In this document: positions 25,399 to 34,488 of the stretch, piece after piece | Numbering within the stretch: position 1 is the stretch's first letter | Layout: each line of letters starts with the position of its first letter | Source: VRUE01 sp963780815 | GTDB taxonomy: Bacteria; Actinomycetota; Thermoleophilia; Solirubrobacterales; 70-9 | Direction of reading: 5' to 3' | Assembly: GCA_963780815.1 (NCBI GenBank) | Contig: CAWADG010000005.1 | Span: forward strand, 62,001 to 126,000 | Length of the DNA: 64,000 bases | Program-made: the position numbers and the translations under genes | The notes under the pieces: model-generated | What the model was told of the DNA's origin: nothing | Databases searched by the model: none | Seen by the model: the letters and a program-made list of their open reading frames with translations, nothing else

Positions 25399-26333
25399 TC
25401 ACGGACCGAGCCAGGTCATCGACACCTCCGGGCTGGTCTCCGAGCCGCCGCTGCCGACGTCGAGGTTCAGCGCCCCGCCCGACGTCTGCTCGACCTTCGC
25501 CTCGGCGAAGTCGCCCGCGCTCATCAGGTACACGGTGGAGACCGAGAGCGGGGCTTCGGAGATCGCCGACGTCGCCGGCCTGGCGTCGAACGCGACGAAA
25601 TTGCCATTGATGGAGATCCCGAGGTCGCGCCCGCCGGTCGAGTTCCCGGCCCAGAAGACATTGGCCGTGATCAGGTAGACACCGTCGATCGGCGCCGTCA
25701 GCCGCGAGTTGTTGACGCTCGAGTGGAGGCCCTGGTGGTCCCAGGTCTCGCTGGTCAGCTGGATCGCCGTGAACGTTCCGTTGGGTATCGACTGGGTCGA
25801 GGTTCGCCGCACCCGGGCGGAGGGGATCTGCGCGAGGTTCGAGGGAGCGACCGTCGCAGCGCCGAGGTCGGCGCCGGTGATGCTGCCGTTGAAGACGTCT
25901 TCTCCGCTCAGGCTCTCGCTCTGGACGTCGGCGCCGGTCAGGCTGCCCTCCTGGATGTCGTTCCCGGTCAGGCCCTGGTCGAGGATGTCGGCGCCGGTCA
26001 CCGTCCCGTTGAGAATGTTGGTGCCGAGCAGGCTCTCGGACCTGACTTGGGCGCCGGTCAGGCTGCCGTCGGCGATGTTGATCCCTGTCAGCGACCCTTT
26101 CTGCGCGTCGGCTCCGGCCAGGCTCCCGTCCTGGAGGTCGGCGCCGGTGAGCCCGCCGTCGAGAACGTCAGCGCCCGTCACCGCCCCGTCCTTGACGTGA
26201 CGGCTCCGTATCGCGTCCTTCCGTATCCCGTTCGGGCCGATCTTTCCGGCGGCGATTGCGCTTCCCCCCAGGGCGATGAAGAGGGCGAGGAGAGGTGGTT
26301 CTGGCGGACGTACCCACCGGCCTTCCCCAACAT
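25399..26333 (-). pseudogene. Secreted decapeptide-repeat protein with C1q/TNF-like C-terminus, frameshifted in the leader
   Basis: ATG 26333 has TAGCGT exactly six bases upstream and opens MLGKAGGYVRQNHL. One base seems lost near 26291, because the signal helix LLALFIALGGSAIAA continues in the next frame and that frame has no usable start before GTG 26181. Downstream are ten decapeptide repeats of the LTGADLQDGS type (about 25-125), then a beta-rich domain (GVYLITANVFWAG, SVSTVYLMSAGDFAEAKV) resembling C1q/TNF folds. The repeats suggest a parallel beta-helix stalk. Either a pseudogene or a sequencing indel; GTG 26181 alone would give a protein without export signal. Confidence 0.72.
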
Positions 26334-26406
26334 GTGCCGACGCTATCCGGCCTCCTGCCTGCGGTCAAGGCGCCCGCTCACCACACCTGAGAGTCTCCCG
26401 CACAAG

Positions 26407-26625
26407 ATGAGGTCGGAGGTCATCCCATACGAGCGCCCGCACCTCGAGGCGGTGATCGAGCTCTGCGTGGAGGCGGAGGCCTTCACGACGTTCGCCTCCG
26501 ACCCCGAGCGCGCCGGGCGGGCGCTGGCGGGGCCCGGGGCGATCGCCGTGGTTGCCGGGATCGGCAGGCGGTTGGTCGCCGAGGTCACGGGCTTCGGGCT
26601 GCGGCCCCAGCGGGCATGGCGATAG
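26407..26625 (+). pseudogene. N-terminal half of a GNAT acetyltransferase
   Basis: 72 codons from ATG 26407. PYERPHLEAVIELCVEAEAF and SDPERAGRALAGPGAIAVVA resemble the first strand, helices and second strand of GNAT enzymes. It then stops, before the acetyl-CoA-binding motif. The stop TAG is also the first half of the TAGTTT box for the PhzF gene, so the decayed gene now serves as promoter DNA. A small free-standing protein cannot be excluded. Confidence 0.5.
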
Positions 26626-26636
26626 TTTCGCCGGCG

Positions 26637-27560
26637 ATGGACTCGGACTTCGACCGCATAGCAGCGTCCCTGGCTCGGGACATCGCGGGGGTCGCGCCCG
26701 AGGACGGGGCGCTCGCCTATGTCCTCCTCGACGTCTTCACCGACACCCCGCTCGAGGGCAACCAGCTCGCGGTATTCGCCGACGGCCGCGGCCTCGAGGG
26801 CGACCGGATGCAGCGGCTCGCCCGCGAGATGAACCTCTCCGAGACCGTCTTCGTCCTCCCGGCCGAGGAGGGGGGCGACGCCCGGATCCGGATCTTCACA
26901 CCGCTCACCGAGCTGCCGTTCGCCGGCCACCCGACTCTCGGGACCGCGTTCGCGATCGGCACCGCGCTCGGGCTCCCGACGGTCCGACTCGAGACCGGCG
27001 TCGGGCTCGTCCCGGTCGAGCTCGAGCGCGAGGGGGAGACGGTCGTCTTCGGGCGGATGCAGCAGGCGATCCCGAGCTGGGCGCCATTCGAGCGCGAGGC
27101 CGAGCTGCTCGCCGCGCTCGGGGTCGATCGCTCGGGGCTGCCGGTCGAGGCCTACGCGAACGGGCCGCTCCACGTATACGTCGAGCTCGCAAGCGAGGAG
27201 GAGGTGGCGGCGCTGCGGCCCGACATGGCGGCGCTGACCGAGATCGGCGAGGTCGGCGCCAACTGCTTCGCCGGCTCGGGGGCGCGCTGGAAGACCCGGA
27301 TGTTCGCCCCCGCCGATGGCGTCCCCGAGGACCCTGCCACCGGCTCCGCCGCCGGCCCCCTCGCGGTCCACCTCTGCCGCCACGGGCGGGTCCGGTTCGG
27401 AGAGGAGATCGAGATCCGCCAGGGCGAGGAGCTCGGCCGACCCTCGGTCCTCCACGCTCGTGCCGACGGCAGTGGCGAGAGGATCGAGCGGGTCGAGGTC
27501 GCCGGCGCCGCGGTCATCGTCGCCGGCGGGCGGTTCCACCCGCGGCCGGGCATCGCGTAA
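26637..27560 (+). CDS. PhzF-family isomerase/epimerase-like protein
   Basis: 307 residues from ATG 26637. The fold opens with YVLLDVFTDTPLEGNQLAVF; the catalytic Glu is in MNLSETVFVL; the second half has ARIRIFTPLTELPFAGHPTLG and DPATGSAAGPLAVHL. PhzF relatives isomerise or epimerise small metabolites; none is specified here. TAGTTT (26623-26628) eight bases upstream favours 26637 over ATG 26616. Five bases separate it from the Mur-ligase gene. Confidence 0.9.
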   Translation: MDSDFDRIAASLARDIAGVAPEDGALAYVLLDVFTDTPLEGNQLAVFADGRGLEGDRMQRLAREMNLSETVFVLPAEEGGDARIRIFTPLTELPFAGHPTLGTAFAIGTALGLPTVRLETGVGLVPVELEREGETVVFGRMQQAIPSWAPFEREAELLAALGVDRSGLPVEAYANGPLHVYVELASEEEVAALRPDMAALTEIGEVGANCFAGSGARWKTRMFAPADGVPEDPATGSAAGPLAVHLCRHGRVRFGEEIEIRQGEELGRPSVLHARADGSGERIERVEVAGAAVIVAGGRFHPRPGIA

Positions 27561-27565
27561 CACCG

Positions 27566-29032
27566 GTGCCCCCCGAGCTCTCGACCCGCGCCCGCCCGCC
27601 GCTTCCCCCGCCGACACACCTCGTCGTCGGCCTCGGTCGCGCAGGCAGCGCCGCCGCCCGGGCGCTCGCGACCCTGGGCGCGCCGGCCGAGGTCCGGGCC
27701 TGGGACGGGTCGAGCGACCCGATCCAGCTCGAGCGGGCGCGAGCACTGCGCGAGATCGGGGTCGACGTCCATCTCGGCGGCGACGGGCTCGACGCCCTGG
27801 CCGGCGTCGGTTCGATCGTCAAGAGCCCCGGTGTGCCGCCCGAGATCCCGGTCCTCGCCGAGGCGGCGCGGCGTGGCCTCGAGATCGTCGACGAGCTCGA
27901 CCTCGGCTGGCGCCTGGTCCCGTCGCCGACTGTGGCGGTCACCGGCACCAACGGCAAGTCAACCGTGGCCGGGATGCTGGTCTCGGTCCTCGAACGGCAC
28001 GGCCTCGAGCCGGTGCTCGCCGGCAACACCGAGTTCGGCCCACCGCTCAGCGAGCTGGCGCTCGGTCCCCCGCCGTCCTCCGTCGTCGCCGAGGTCTCGA
28101 GCTACCAGGCCGAGTACAGCCCCGAGCTCGTCGTCGACGGCGCCGTCTTCACCAACCTGGCCCCCGAACACCTCAACCGCCACGGAACGATCGAGGCCTA
28201 CGCCGCCGCCAAGCGCACCCTCTTCGTCAGGGGCGGCGGCTCGGTCCCGTTGGCGGCCCTCAACGCAGACGACCAGCTCGGTCGCCGTCTCGCGGTCGAG
28301 ATCGAGGCGCGTGGTGGGCGCGCCGTCCGCTATGGGCTGGGAGGCGATTCCGAGTACCGGATCGTCCGCTCCCGACGGGACCTTCGCGGGTCGGACGTCG
28401 AGATCGAGTCGCCCTCGGGCCCGGTCAGCCTCTCGATCGGGCTGCCGGGCGCCCACAACGCGATGAACGCGGTCTCGGTCTTGGCCCTCGCCGACGGACT
28501 CGGCCTGCCGCGCGGGGAGACGCTCGCCGCCCTCGCCGCCACGAGCCCGGTGCCGGGGCGGTTCGAGGTCGTCGAGGTCGACCGGCCATTCGACGTCGTC
28601 GTCGACTTCGCCTACAGCGCCGACAGCGTCGACGCTGTCCTGGCCACCGCCCGGGAGATCGTCGAGCCGAGGGGCGGGCGGCTGATCGCGGTTGTCGCGA
28701 TCGTCGGCAGGTCGGGCGCGATAACCGGGCGCGACGTCGGCCGGGTGGCGCGTGAGCGCTGCGACCACCTGATCCTCTCGGGGACCAGCTACCGCGGCGA
28801 GCCGCGGATGGTCACTCTGGCAGCTCTGGTCGCCGGGGCGCGCTCTGCGCGTGGAGCGGACATCGAGATCGTGATCGACCGCCGGGCGGCGATCGCCAGG
28901 GCGATGGCGGCTGCCGGGCGCGGCGATCTCGTCGCGATCCTCGGGCGCGGCGCGACCACTCGCGAAGCCACCGACCTGCGCGGCGGCTTCAGCCTGCTCG
29001 ACGACCGGCAGGCGGCCCGGGAGCTCGCCTGA
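27566..29032 (+). CDS. murD: Mur-ligase-family protein (MurD-like)
   Basis: 488 residues from GTG 27566. The N-terminus is MurD-like (LVVGLGRAGSAAARALATLG, IVKSPGVPPEIPVL). The ATP site is VAVTGTNGKSTVAGML; the central domain has EVSSYQAEYS and FTNLAPEHLNRHGT. The C-terminal domain (VVVDFAYSADSVDAVLATAR, LSGTSYRGEP) reads more like MurE ligases. MurD adds D-Glu to UDP-MurNAc-Ala in peptidoglycan synthesis. No dcw-cluster genes are near, so this may be a paralogue with another substrate; the symbol is tentative. Confidence 0.78.
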   Translation: MPPELSTRARPPLPPPTHLVVGLGRAGSAAARALATLGAPAEVRAWDGSSDPIQLERARALREIGVDVHLGGDGLDALAGVGSIVKSPGVPPEIPVLAEAARRGLEIVDELDLGWRLVPSPTVAVTGTNGKSTVAGMLVSVLERHGLEPVLAGNTEFGPPLSELALGPPPSSVVAEVSSYQAEYSPELVVDGAVFTNLAPEHLNRHGTIEAYAAAKRTLFVRGGGSVPLAALNADDQLGRRLAVEIEARGGRAVRYGLGGDSEYRIVRSRRDLRGSDVEIESPSGPVSLSIGLPGAHNAMNAVSVLALADGLGLPRGETLAALAATSPVPGRFEVVEVDRPFDVVVDFAYSADSVDAVLATAREIVEPRGGRLIAVVAIVGRSGAITGRDVGRVARERCDHLILSGTSYRGEPRMVTLAALVAGARSARGADIEIVIDRRAAIARAMAAAGRGDLVAILGRGATTREATDLRGGFSLLDDRQAARELA

Positions 29033-29095
29033 GCCGCTCCCGGCGGCTCGACCATTCGGCCAGGGTCTTCAAGATGTGGGCGCCGGGTAGTGGGC

Positions 29096-29202
29096 TATAA
29101 CGATCCCACCGGTCCCCGTCGAAAGGACGCGCCAGATGATGGTCCCGTAGACGCTGTTCACACTGGAAGGCGAAGGCTCCCGAGCAGATTCCGGGGGCCT
29201 TC
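29096..29202 (+). ncRNA. Candidate small RNA with micro-ORF and intrinsic hairpin
   Basis: TATAAC (29096-29101) is a good -10. About 20 bases later AAAGGA precedes ATG ATG GTC CCG TAG (29136-29150). A hairpin follows: GAAGGCTCCCG (29172-29182), nine-base loop, CGGGGGCCTTC (29192-29202), 11 pairs with one G-U. The predicted RNA is about 95 bases and ends before the convergent gene at 29218. The hairpin alone could be the terminator of the Mur-like gene, as no T-run follows. Confidence 0.42.
29172..29202. terminator. Hairpin between convergent genes
   Basis: Eleven-pair GC-rich stem with a nine-base loop (GAAGGCTCCCG / CGGGGGCCTTC). No clear T-run on either side. Lies between the Mur-ligase gene and the minus-strand propeller gene and could act for both. 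Confidence 0.55.
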
Positions 29203-29217
29203 GTCAGTTCAGCACCC

Positions 29218-30594
29218 TCAGGGGCGGTGGACGACCCTGAAGCGGAACACGGTAGGGGTCTGGTCGATGCCGCCTGGGTCGAGCGCCTTGACCCTGAACG
29301 CGTGCCGCCCGAGGCCGACGCGATAGCGCTTCGGGCTGTGGCAGTGGGAGTACCCGCCGCCGCCGAGCTCGCAGAGGAAGCCGTGGGCCTGGCCGATCGC
29401 GCGGAACCGGAACCGGACCCGGGCCGTCGTCCCGGCAATCCGCAGGACGCGCCTCGGGTGGCGGGTGATCCTGACGGTGTGGCGGCGGTGGCCCTTGCGG
29501 GACTTCACATTCGCGGGCCGGGTGGCGGCGAACGGGCTGGTCGAGGTCAGGATCTGGCCGCCGGTCCCGGCGGCGGCGCAGAATTCCGTCGCCGGGCAGG
29601 AGATCCCGAACATCCCGTTCGGCGGGATCGGGATCGCGTTGGTGAACGACCAGGCGCCGGCGCCTCCGGTCGGGTCGGTCGACGTGATGATGTCGGCGTT
29701 GTTGTTGACCGCGGCGCAGGCGCTGTCGGCGGGGCAGGAGAAGGCGGTGATCTGCAGCGGCGTCACGTCCGGGGTGGCCTGCCAGGACGCCGCCGGGCCG
29801 GCAGGGCTGGTGCTGACGAAGATGTCCGCCGCGTTGCCGGTGACGCAGAGAGAGGGCGAGGAGCAGGAGATGCCCTGGAGGACCCCGTAGCCGCCCGCCG
29901 GCGCCGCCGCGACCCAGGTCGGCGCGCCGCCGCCGGGGTCGGTGGTGCTGATGATGTTGCCGTCGCTGCTGACGGCGACGCAGAGCGATTCGCTCGGACA
30001 GGAGACGCCCGTCAGTTCGAGCGGGGCTCCCAGTTGGGACACGTTCCAGGCCGTCGCCCCAACTGGTCTGGTCGAGGTGATGATCCTGCCGCCCGAGGCG
30101 ACGCCGACGCAGAGGGACGTCGACGGGCAGGAGACGCCGTAGACGTGGACCCGGGGTTTGTGTTCGCCCTGCAGGGCGACCGCCCCCCAGGCCGGCGCCC
30201 CGCCGGCAGGGCTGGTCGACGCGTAGACGTAGCCCTGGCGGCTCATCGCGGCGCAGAATTCGGTCGACGGGCAGGAGACGCCGCGGACCTGGGCGCCGGA
30301 GAACGTCGCTTTGGGATCGCTGGCGTGGACTTCTTCGAGCCCGTTGAAGTGGGTCACCTGCCAGGTTGCCGTGCCGCCGGTTGGATCGGTCGATACGGCG
30401 AGGGTTCCATTGCTGCCGACCACGGCGCAGAGCGAGGGCGAGGGGCACGAGGCGCCGAACAGCACCGTCGAGGGTTCCGCGAGATCGGTGAGGTTCCATT
30501 GCAGGGCCGACGCGGGCGCCGCTTGGACCGCGAACGCACAGGCGCTCAACGCCACCAGCAGGGCGGCTCGGATCGGGAACCGGCGTCTCCTCAC
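29218..30594 (-). CDS. Secreted beta-propeller-like protein with SCPS-type repeats
   Basis: 458 residues from GTG 30594, which has AAGGAGG ten bases upstream; TTG 30624 is an alternative. Signal peptide, then about seven repeats of the form GVSCPSxSLCVAVxxxGxIxxSTxPxGG, spaced 45-50 residues, each with a Cys pair: a propeller blade pattern common in Solirubrobacterales exported proteins. The C-terminal ~90 residues form a basic beta-sandwich (VRITRHPRRVLRIAG, VFRFRVVHRP). Probably cell-surface; ligand unknown. Confidence 0.85.
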   Translation of the reverse strand: MRRRRFPIRAALLVALSACAFAVQAAPASALQWNLTDLAEPSTVLFGASCPSPSLCAVVGSNGTLAVSTDPTGGTATWQVTHFNGLEEVHASDPKATFSGAQVRGVSCPSTEFCAAMSRQGYVYASTSPAGGAPAWGAVALQGEHKPRVHVYGVSCPSTSLCVGVASGGRIITSTRPVGATAWNVSQLGAPLELTGVSCPSESLCVAVSSDGNIISTTDPGGGAPTWVAAAPAGGYGVLQGISCSSPSLCVTGNAADIFVSTSPAGPAASWQATPDVTPLQITAFSCPADSACAAVNNNADIITSTDPTGGAGAWSFTNAIPIPPNGMFGISCPATEFCAAAGTGGQILTSTSPFAATRPANVKSRKGHRRHTVRITRHPRRVLRIAGTTARVRFRFRAIGQAHGFLCELGGGGYSHCHSPKRYRVGLGRHAFRVKALDPGGIDQTPTVFRFRVVHRP

Positions 30595-30673
30595 GGCGAT
30601 CGTCCCTCCTTCGATCGACGTCAACGATCGTCCTCCGAACTTCGGAAACCACGGGTCGCCGGATAGTTCCGGA

Positions 30674-31432
30674 TCAGTCTGCTTGACCGGGGGCGGTCGC
30701 CCCGGCCAGGTTGGGGCTGGCGTACTCCCGCGCCAGGGTCAGGACCGACCGGGCGGCGCGCCCCGCCAGCGATCGCGAGACCGTCGCCGGCAGCTCGACG
30801 ACGAACGCGGTGTCCCCCGCCATCGTCCTGTTCTGCCAGGTGGAGGCGCTCCCGGGGTAGCGCCGTAGGCGGACCAGCGGCAGGCCGATCAGCTGCGAGT
30901 AGCGGCGCTCGACCCCGACATCGCCGCCCGAGCGGTCGACGAGGTCGAACGGCTGGTGGAACCAGATCGTGATGTCGGGCGCCGTGCGCCGGATCAGGCC
31001 GCGGGCGGCCCGCGATTCCGGCTCCGAGAGCGGGTGCGGCCCCGAGTATTCGAGGCCGCCCAGCGGCCTCCACCCGAACGGGAAGTTGCGGTTGAGGTCG
31101 ACCCCGTGGGCGTTGCCGCGGGTGTCTGCCGCGACCCCGTCGGGGTTGAGGGTGGGGATGACCTGGAGATCGGTCCTGGCCGGAGCGGGGGCAGCGATCA
31201 GCCGCCGGGCGACGCGCATCCCGGCGGTCTCGTTGCCGTGGATGCACCCGATCACCAGCACCCGCAGCCGGGTTTCCGGCGCCTGCTCGAGCGCCGCGAC
31301 GATCGGCCTACCGCGCACCGAGTGGCCGATCACCGTCCGCTGGTCCGCGGCGGCGGGGGCTACATGAAGCAGGAGCCGGCAGGCCGCGGTGGCGGCGGCG
31401 AGGATGAGCACCGAGTTGCGCCGCGATCGCAC
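30674..31432 (-). CDS. Secreted M14-family zinc carboxypeptidase (MpaA-like amidase)
   Basis: 252 residues from GTG 31432. Signal peptide; zinc ligands in GCIHGNETAG (HxxE); substrate-binding NPDG and GVDLNRNFP; likely third ligand His in IWFHQPFD; catalytic Glu in FVVELP. Length and motifs fit murein-peptide amidase or carboxypeptidase relatives. Probably trims peptides outside the membrane. Leaderless: TAGGCT lies six bases before GTG. Confidence 0.84.
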   Translation of the reverse strand: MRSRRNSVLILAAATAACRLLLHVAPAAADQRTVIGHSVRGRPIVAALEQAPETRLRVLVIGCIHGNETAGMRVARRLIAAPAPARTDLQVIPTLNPDGVAADTRGNAHGVDLNRNFPFGWRPLGGLEYSGPHPLSEPESRAARGLIRRTAPDITIWFHQPFDLVDRSGGDVGVERRYSQLIGLPLVRLRRYPGSASTWQNRTMAGDTAFVVELPATVSRSLAGRAARSVLTLAREYASPNLAGATAPGQAD

Positions 31433-31454
31433 GGCGTGAGCCTAGACTGGGGGC
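31433..31454. promoter_or_regulatory. 22-base divergent leaderless promoter with overlapping -10 boxes
   Basis: On the plus strand TAGACT (31443-31448) is six bases before GTG 31455. On the minus strand TAGGCT (31444-31439) is six bases before GTG 31432. The two -10 boxes share the bases at 31443-31444, so polymerase can serve only one gene at a time. Confidence 0.68.
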
Positions 31455-32417
31455 GTGTCGTTGCTCGAGCGCCTCGGCGTCGAAATAGCCGTCGTCCAGG
31501 CCGGGATGGGGGGCGGCATCAGCCGCCACGAGCTGGCGGCGGCGGTCTCCGAGGCCGGTGGGCTGGGGACGATCGCGGTGAGCGGCGCCGATGCGATCCG
31601 GCGCGAGCTGGCGGCGGCGCGGCGCCTGACTGCGCGGCCGATGGCGGTGAACATCCTGCTTCCGTTCGCCCGTCGCGACTGGTTCGATGCCGCGGCCGGC
31701 GCCGACGCGGTGGTCACCTTCTGGGGCCGGCCAAAGCGCCGGACCCCAGGCGCCTGGATCCATCAGTGCGGTTCGGTCGGGGAGGCGCGTGCGGCCGAGG
31801 CCGCCGGAGCCGACGCCGTCATCGTCCAGGGGGTCGAGGCCGGCGGCCACGTGCGCGGGACTGTGCCCGCGCTCGAGCTTCTCGAGCGGGCCCGGATGGC
31901 GCTGCCGCGCGACTTCCCGCTGCTCCTGGCGGGTGGGATCGCCGATCGGGAGGACGTCGACCGGGCGCTCGGGGCAGGGGCCGCGGGCGCCGTCGCCGGG
32001 ACCCGCTTCCTCCTCTCCGAGGAGAGCCGCGCGCACCCCGGCTACCGAGACCGGCTGCTCGCCGCCGAGGAGACCATCCTCACCGAGCTGTTCGGGGCCG
32101 GGTGGCCGGCGCCCCACAGGGTCGTGGGGAACGCTGCGACGGAGCGATGGCTGCGGGGCGATCGCCGCGGCCCGCCGCTCAATCGGGCGATCAACCGCCT
32201 GCTGGCTCCCGGCGCCCGCTACACCCCGGAGACGGTGCTGGCTCGGATGGTCCGCGCCCAGCGGCCGGGGAGCCGGCTCCTTTCGCCGGCCGGCCCGACC
32301 GACGACGGCCCCGAGACGCTGCTCGACGCCGGCGCCCTCTATGCGGGGGAGACGGTGGCCCGCATCGACGACGTCAAACCGGCCGCCGACCTGGTCCGGG
32401 AGATGGCACCAAAATGA
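31455..32417 (+). CDS. Nitronate monooxygenase / 2-nitropropane dioxygenase-family flavoprotein
   Basis: 320 residues. TIM-barrel landmarks: VVQAGMGGGISRHELAAAVS, AVNILLPF, IVQGVEAGGHVRG (containing the usual Glu-Ala-Gly-Gly-His) and the FMN-phosphate segment LLLAGGIADREDVDRALGAG with AVAGTRFLLS. These oxidise nitronates such as propionate-3-nitronate or act as related FMN enzymes. Its last codon overlaps the next gene (ATGA). Confidence 0.88.
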   Translation: MSLLERLGVEIAVVQAGMGGGISRHELAAAVSEAGGLGTIAVSGADAIRRELAAARRLTARPMAVNILLPFARRDWFDAAAGADAVVTFWGRPKRRTPGAWIHQCGSVGEARAAEAAGADAVIVQGVEAGGHVRGTVPALELLERARMALPRDFPLLLAGGIADREDVDRALGAGAAGAVAGTRFLLSEESRAHPGYRDRLLAAEETILTELFGAGWPAPHRVVGNAATERWLRGDRRGPPLNRAINRLLAPGARYTPETVLARMVRAQRPGSRLLSPAGPTDDGPETLLDAGALYAGETVARIDDVKPAADLVREMAPK

Positions 32418-34488
32418 AGGCGAAGATCATCTGGCGCGGCCTGCTCGTGCTGGTGCTCGACGCGGCGGCCCTGATCCTGCTCGCGGCGGTCCTCCCGGGC
32501 TTCACCCTCGACGACGGCTGGGCGGCGCTCGCGGCGGCGGCGGTGATCGGCATCCTCAATGCCCTCGTCTGGCCGGTACTGGCCCGGGTCGCGCTGCCGC
32601 TCACCGTCCTCACCCTCGGCGGCGTCGCCCTGCTTCTCAACGGGCTCCTGGTGACCTTCGCGATCAACCTGATCCCCGGGGCCCACGTCGACGGCGTCCT
32701 CGAGGGGATCGTGATCACGATCGGCATCAGCGCCGTGACCTCGATCTTCTACGCGCTGCTGGCGATCGACGAGGACGACACCTGGTACCGCAACGTCGTC
32801 TCCCGCCAGGTCAGGGGCCGGCGGGCCACGATCGACACCAAGGTGCCGGGGATCGCCTTCCTCGAGATCGATGGCCTCGCCCACGAGGTTCTGCGCCGGG
32901 CGGTGATCGACGGCAATGCCCCCCACATCGGGCGCTGGCTGCGGAGCGGGTCGCACCGGCTCGAGCGCTGGGAGACCGACTGGTCCTCGCAGACCGGCGC
33001 CTGCCAGGCAGGGCTCCTGCATGGCGACAACAACGACATGCCCGCCTTCCGCTGGTGGGAGAAGGACCGCGACACGGCGATCGTCACCAATCATCCCCGT
33101 GACGCCGAAGAGCTCGAGCGGCGCCACTCCGACGGGCGCGGCCTGCTCCACGCCGACGGCGCCAGCCGGGCCAACATCCTCTCGGGCGACGCGCCGCACT
33201 CGATGCTGACGATGAGCACGGCGCTGACCCGGCGGCGCCCGATCGGGCGCGACTACTCCTCCTACTTCGCGCGGCCCTACGCGGTCGCTCGCACGCTTGC
33301 GCTCGCGATCGCCGACATCGCCCGCGAGCGCCGGGCGGCCCGGAGCCAGCTGCGCGACGACGTCCGCCCGCGGATCTCGCGGCCGCGCACCTACTCGCTG
33401 ATCAGGGCCTGGGCAACAGTCGTCCAGCGCGACCTCCAGGTCGCGACGGTGGTCGGCGATCTCCTCGCCGGCCGCCCCGTGATCTACACGACCTTCCTCG
33501 CCTACGACGAGGTCGCCCACCACTCGGGGATCGAACGCCACGACGCGCTCGCGGTCCTCCGCGACCTCGACCGCCAGATAGCGAGGATCGAGGCCGCGGC
33601 CCGCGATGCCCCCCGCCCATACCGGCTCGTGGTCCTCTCCGACCACGGCCAGTCCCAGGGGAAACATTCCTCGACCGCTTCGGTGAGACGCTCGAGGACC
33701 TGGTCCGGGGCGCCTGCGACGCCGACACCATGGTCGCCATCACCGAGGGCGGCGACGACGCCCTCGGCTACATGAGCGCCGGCCTGACCGAGTTCGCGCG
33801 CGACGACACCATGGCCGGCCGGACGGTGCGGACGGTGACCCGCGGCCGCGTCGCCGACGGGGCGGTCGCGCTCGACCCCGACGTTCGCAAGGACATCGAG
33901 GAGACGCACGGGGGGGAGGTCCCGGAGCTCTCGGTGATGGCCTCGGGCTGCCTCGGGCTGATCAGCTTCCCGCGGACCCCAGGAAGGGTCACGCTCGAGC
34001 AGCTCGAGACCCTTCACCCCCGGCTGCTGCCTGCGCTCCGCGACCACCCTGGAATCGGGTTCGTGCTCGTGCGATCGGAGCGCCGCGGGGCGATGGCGAT
34101 CGGCGCCCGCGGCGTCAATTTCCTCGACGAGGGCGAGATCGAGGGCGAGGATCCGCTGCTGCCCTTCGGCCCCAACGCCGCCGCGCACGTCCGCCGGACC
34201 GATGGATTCCCGCACTGTCCCGACCTGGTCGTCAACAGCACCTTCTGGGAGGACTTCGAGGAGGTCGCCGCGTTCGAGGAGCTGGTCGGCTCGCACGGTG
34301 GGATGGGGGGGAGCCAGGCCCATCCCCTGGTGGTGCACCCGGCCGACCTCCCCTGGCCCGAGGAGGAAGTCGTCGGCGCCGAGAGCGTCCACCGCATCTT
34401 CAGGGGCTGGCTCGCTGGGCTCGGCCACGACGCCTACGCCGGCAGCGAGGTCGCCTCGCCGGGGTCGAGCACGCGGACCTCGACCTGA
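32414..34488 (+). pseudogene. Holin-like membrane domain fused to alkaline-phosphatase-superfamily phosphodiesterase, frameshifted
   Basis: ATG 32414 opens four membrane helices of a phage-holin-IV-like domain (residues 1-115), then a phosphodiesterase domain: IAFLEIDGLAHEV (metal Asp), DWSSQTGACQAG (nucleophile region), YDEVAHHSG and LSDHGQSQG (metal ligands). At 33658-33661 a run of four G breaks the frame. A fifth G would join QSQG to ETFLDRFGETLEDLVRG and the rest (GGDDALGYMSAGL..., stop 34486-34488), a full protein of about 691 residues. As sequenced, the first part ends with a nonsense tail at 33775. A real mutation or an indel error. Confidence 0.82.
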
